Shown piece after piece: positions 3,325 through 5,052 of a DNA stretch of 5,052 bases; positions within the stretch are counted from its first letter, which is position 1; each line of letters opens with the position of its first letter. Origin of the DNA: Gammaproteobacteria bacterium (lineage in GTDB: Bacteria; Pseudomonadota; Gammaproteobacteria; UBA1113); NCBI GenBank assembly GCA_019752835.1, contig JAIELR010000258.1:1-5052 (forward strand), given 5' to 3'. A program made the translations under genes and the position numbers. The notes below the pieces were generated by a model. That model was not told the DNA's origin and ran no database searches. It saw only the letters and a program-made list of their open reading frames with translations.

Positions 3325-4767
3325 ATGAGCCTGGATGTGAGCGGTTTTGTAGGGGTTCGGGGTGGACAGATATTACTGGAGATAAAGAGCGATCATCCCC
3401 TGCTGAAATTATCGGAAAAATTGCCTTGGGAAGAGATGCTGATGTTGGCACTGCCGGATTTAGAAAGGACGGAAAAGAAACAGTTTTGGCGAGGTCGCCG
3501 CTTACAGGTAAGAGTGCATTTAGGGGCGTATATTTTGCAGCAAATGTACGATTTAAGTGATAGGCAAACAGAGCGGTTGATAAGCGACAATGGAGCATTT
3601 CAATTTTTTTGTGGGTATGGGCATGTCAAAAACTGGCATGTCCCTGATCATACGAGTTTGGAAAGTTTCCGCTCGAGATTGCTGCCTGAAACGCACCGGA
3701 CATTGTCGAATTTACTGGTGGTCCAAGCCGTGAAATGTCGGTATGCCAATCCAGCGGAGTTGGATGTTGACTCGACCATTCAGGGCGCGAATATCTCGCC
3801 GCCGTCCTCAGGGAATTTGTTATTGAAAGTAGTGAAGATAGCGAAAAAGCTGAGCGGGCCGTTAAATCAATTGAGCTATGTAGTTGAGGGGGCCTGCGGT
3901 GAGTTGGTTGAGCGTTATCAAGTCAGTCTTGCAGGGGTAAAAGGGATATTGAGGGAGTGTTTTGAGGCCAAACGACTGAAGAAGTTAAATTATGTAGAAA
4001 GTCTCAAACGGTTATGGGTGGAAGTTGCCAAACAAACTATGCCGATAATACAGGGTAGTTATGCGTTGCTGCCCTATGTACAAGAACCGAGATTATGGGG
4101 TTTACGTCGTTCACTCGAACAATTGAGCGGGCGTGGTCGGCGGTTGCTGGAAAACGCCTATGCGTATTTGTTTGAGGGAAAAAACAGCGAAGAGCGGATT
4201 TACTCATTGAGTAAGGATGCGGTAAGCGCGTTCAACAAAAACAAATTGAATCGCGGTGTGGAATACGGCAGAGCGTATCAACTGGGTCGGATAGGCGGAA
4301 ACTTTATGTTGGTGGGCGAGTGTGAAACCCTACGCATGCCCGATGCTGCTTCTTTGCCCGCGATGGTCGAGTTACATGCATCGTTGTTTGGCGAAGGGAT
4401 GCTGGACTCTGTCAGTGTGGATAAGGGCTATTATTCCGCGAAAAATGAAGGTTATTTGCAGGAAAAAGGAGTAAAAGATGTTCATTTACCGAGACCAAAC
4501 CGCGTATTGACAGCCGCTGCACCGACACAGGACAAGGAAACAAAGCGACGATTACATAATCGCCGAGCGGGGATTGAGCCGTTAATCGGGCATATTAAAC
4601 AGGGCGGTCAGATGCGAAGGAGCCGTATGAAATCGGATGTCACGACCTTAAGCTCGGGTTATGCTGCTGTGTTTGGCTTCAATCTTCGGCAGCTATTACG
4701 GCATGCGACAGGGCAGATCCGTCCAGTCAGCCGCCAGAGTGACGAATTGGCGCTAAAAAGAGGCTAG
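3325..4767 (+). CDS. IS5-like DDE transposase, 480 residues
   Basis: Cuts and joins the IS ends. The N-terminal part (about 30-130) resembles the IS5/InsH N-terminal domain: a basic VRVHLGAYILQQMYDLSDRQ helix, then FFCGYGH and PDHTSLESFR (107-116). The catalytic DDE triad is assigned as Asp149 (in ELDVDST), Asp366 (in SVDKGYYS) and Glu418. The last lies in HNRRAGIEPLIGHIK (411-425), which fits the IS4/IS5 Y-x2-R-x3-E-x6-K signature with His in place of Tyr, Arg414, Glu418 and Lys425. A long, mostly helical insertion separates the first two Asp residues. GFNLRQLLRH (451-460) is the usual C-terminal helix. The start ATG 3325 is supported by the identical context in copy 2, although its ribosome site (GAAG) is weak. 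There is no frameshift or internal stop. The gene lies wholly inside the terminal repeats. Confidence 0.93.
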   Translation: MSLDVSGFVGVRGGQILLEIKSDHPLLKLSEKLPWEEMLMLALPDLERTEKKQFWRGRRLQVRVHLGAYILQQMYDLSDRQTERLISDNGAFQFFCGYGHVKNWHVPDHTSLESFRSRLLPETHRTLSNLLVVQAVKCRYANPAELDVDSTIQGANISPPSSGNLLLKVVKIAKKLSGPLNQLSYVVEGACGELVERYQVSLAGVKGILRECFEAKRLKKLNYVESLKRLWVEVAKQTMPIIQGSYALLPYVQEPRLWGLRRSLEQLSGRGRRLLENAYAYLFEGKNSEERIYSLSKDAVSAFNKNKLNRGVEYGRAYQLGRIGGNFMLVGECETLRMPDAASLPAMVELHASLFGEGMLDSVSVDKGYYSAKNEGYLQEKGVKDVHLPRPNRVLTAAAPTQDKETKRRLHNRRAGIEPLIGHIKQGGQMRRSRMKSDVTTLSSGYAAVFGFNLRQLLRHATGQIRPVSRQSDELALKRG

Positions 4768-4870
4768 AAATGCATAAACAGGAGAGGTTTGTGTAAAAGT
4801 ATTGATTTTCTCGTTTATGAATAAAAAAAATAGTTTTTCAATGGATAACCTGGCTTTTTATTCTGCAAAT
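4768..4870 (+). other. IS 3' noncoding region
   Basis: AT-rich stretch between the transposase stop and the right terminal repeat. I see no hairpin-plus-T-run terminator and no second reading frame, so transcripts may run on into copy 2. Confidence 0.5.
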
Positions 4871-4888
4871 CTATTTCCCGACAGCGAC
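4871..4888 (-). repeat. Right terminal inverted repeat of IS copy 1
   Basis: CTATTTCCCGACAGCGAC is an exact 18-base inverse of 3215-3232. Complementarity stops at the next base on both sides, fixing the element ends. Confidence 0.95.
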
Positions 4889-4893
4889 CGTTA
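4889..4893 (+). repeat. CGTTA pentamer shared between the two IS copies
   Basis: The only five bases between the right end of copy 1 and the left end of copy 2. Identical to 3210-3214, so it serves both as the right target duplication of copy 1 and the left flank of copy 2. Confidence 0.75.
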
Positions 4894-5052
4894 GTCGCTG
4901 TCGGGAAATAGGCAGGCGTTAAGAAAACAGTATAAAAATATAGATTTTTCAAAAAAATAGAGGATAATGCGCGATAAATCAATAGGGAAAGAAGAATAAA
5001 ATCATGAGCCTGGATGTGAGCGGTTTTGTAGGGGTTCGGGGTGGACAGATAT
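4894..5052 (+). mobile_element. Second IS copy, left end only (runs off window)
   Basis: Aligns without gaps to 3215-3373 with 156 of 159 identities. Differences are at 4916 (G for T), 4949 (T for C) and 4975 (T for C), all before the transposase start. It has the same orientation as copy 1, with a repeat period of 1679 bp. The right part lies beyond the window, so completeness is unknown. Confidence 0.95.
5004..5052 (+). CDS. Partial transposase gene of IS copy 2
   Basis: The first 16 codons (MSLDVSGFVGVRGGQI) are identical in nucleotide sequence to those of the copy-1 gene. The gene is cut by the window edge. The same function is expected if it continues intact. Confidence 0.9.
   Translation, partial: MSLDVSGFVGVRGGQI

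Larger units (their letters stand above)
3215..4888 (+). mobile_element. Complete IS, 1674 bp, IS5-like DDE type, copy 1
   Basis: Bounded by perfect 18-bp terminal inverted repeats and flanked by CGTTA on both sides, with one full-length transposase gene filling most of it. The left 110 bp are AT-rich and carry TATAAA (3252-3257) as a possible -10 without a good -35. About 100 bp separate the transposase stop from the right end, with no terminator seen. Base composition is richer in G+C than the 386-residue gene to the left. Ends, gene and catalytic residues are all intact, so the element is probably capable of transposition. The subgroup cannot be named without a database; the transposase pattern points to the IS5 superfamily, though an unclassified (ISNCY) assignment is possible. 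Confidence 0.92.

Noticed and set aside
3323..3598. Leftward frames at the start of the transposase gene
   Set aside because: Antisense shadows of the transposase.
1..5052. CRISPR array, tRNA or rRNA genes
   Set aside because: No regularly spaced repeats, cloverleaf with conserved TTC-type arm, or rRNA-like stretches were seen on reading both strands.

Overview
The window is a mosaic from an AT-leaning bacterial genome. The IHF-alpha-like protein, the HigA-type antitoxin and the general look of the genes fit a gammaproteobacterium. A host-associated lineage such as the Legionellales is a guess, because no ribosomal RNA or core-gene cluster is present to settle it. The contents (a recombinase remnant, insertion sequences, palindromic repeats, an orphan antitoxin, a stray nucleoid-protein gene, small and broken ORFs) mark an accessory or plasmid-like region rather than a housekeeping locus.

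Layout, left to right. Bases 60-343 form a segment closed by perfect 35-bp inverted repeats. It holds a small leftward ORF with an excellent ribosome binding site but an internal amber codon. Directly beside it, 345-482 encodes what looks like the last 45 residues of a large serine recombinase, the rest being absent. A leftward 386-residue protein of unknown function fills 494-1654. From 1655 to about 2153 there is no convincing gene. That stretch holds a palindromic repeat (R1, 1911-1975) and a GC-rich block with a strong hairpin. Next come a possible 46-residue Cys-rich ORF, an orphan HigA/XRE antitoxin (2381-2647), a doubtful 51-residue ORF and an IHF-alpha-like gene (2850-3134). A second copy of the palindromic repeat (R2, 3139-3197) lies 4 bp beyond that gene, so R1 and R2 bracket this small cargo in direct orientation.

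From 3215 to the end are two head-to-tail copies of one insertion sequence. The first is complete: 1674 bp, perfect 18-bp terminal inverted repeats, and an intact 480-residue DDE transposase with flanking CGTTA pentamers. The second starts after a single shared CGTTA and runs off the window.

There is no evident single pathway here. The genes share a theme of DNA binding and rearrangement (recombinase remnant, transposase, IHF-like protein, antitoxin repressor). The two features I find least ordinary are the perfect 35-bp inverted-repeat segment next to a recombinase relic, which could be a former invertible switch or a MITE, and the cargo bracketed by R1 and R2, with an orphan antitoxin and an IHF-alpha paralogue whose translation appears to be relayed through two ATGA overlaps.
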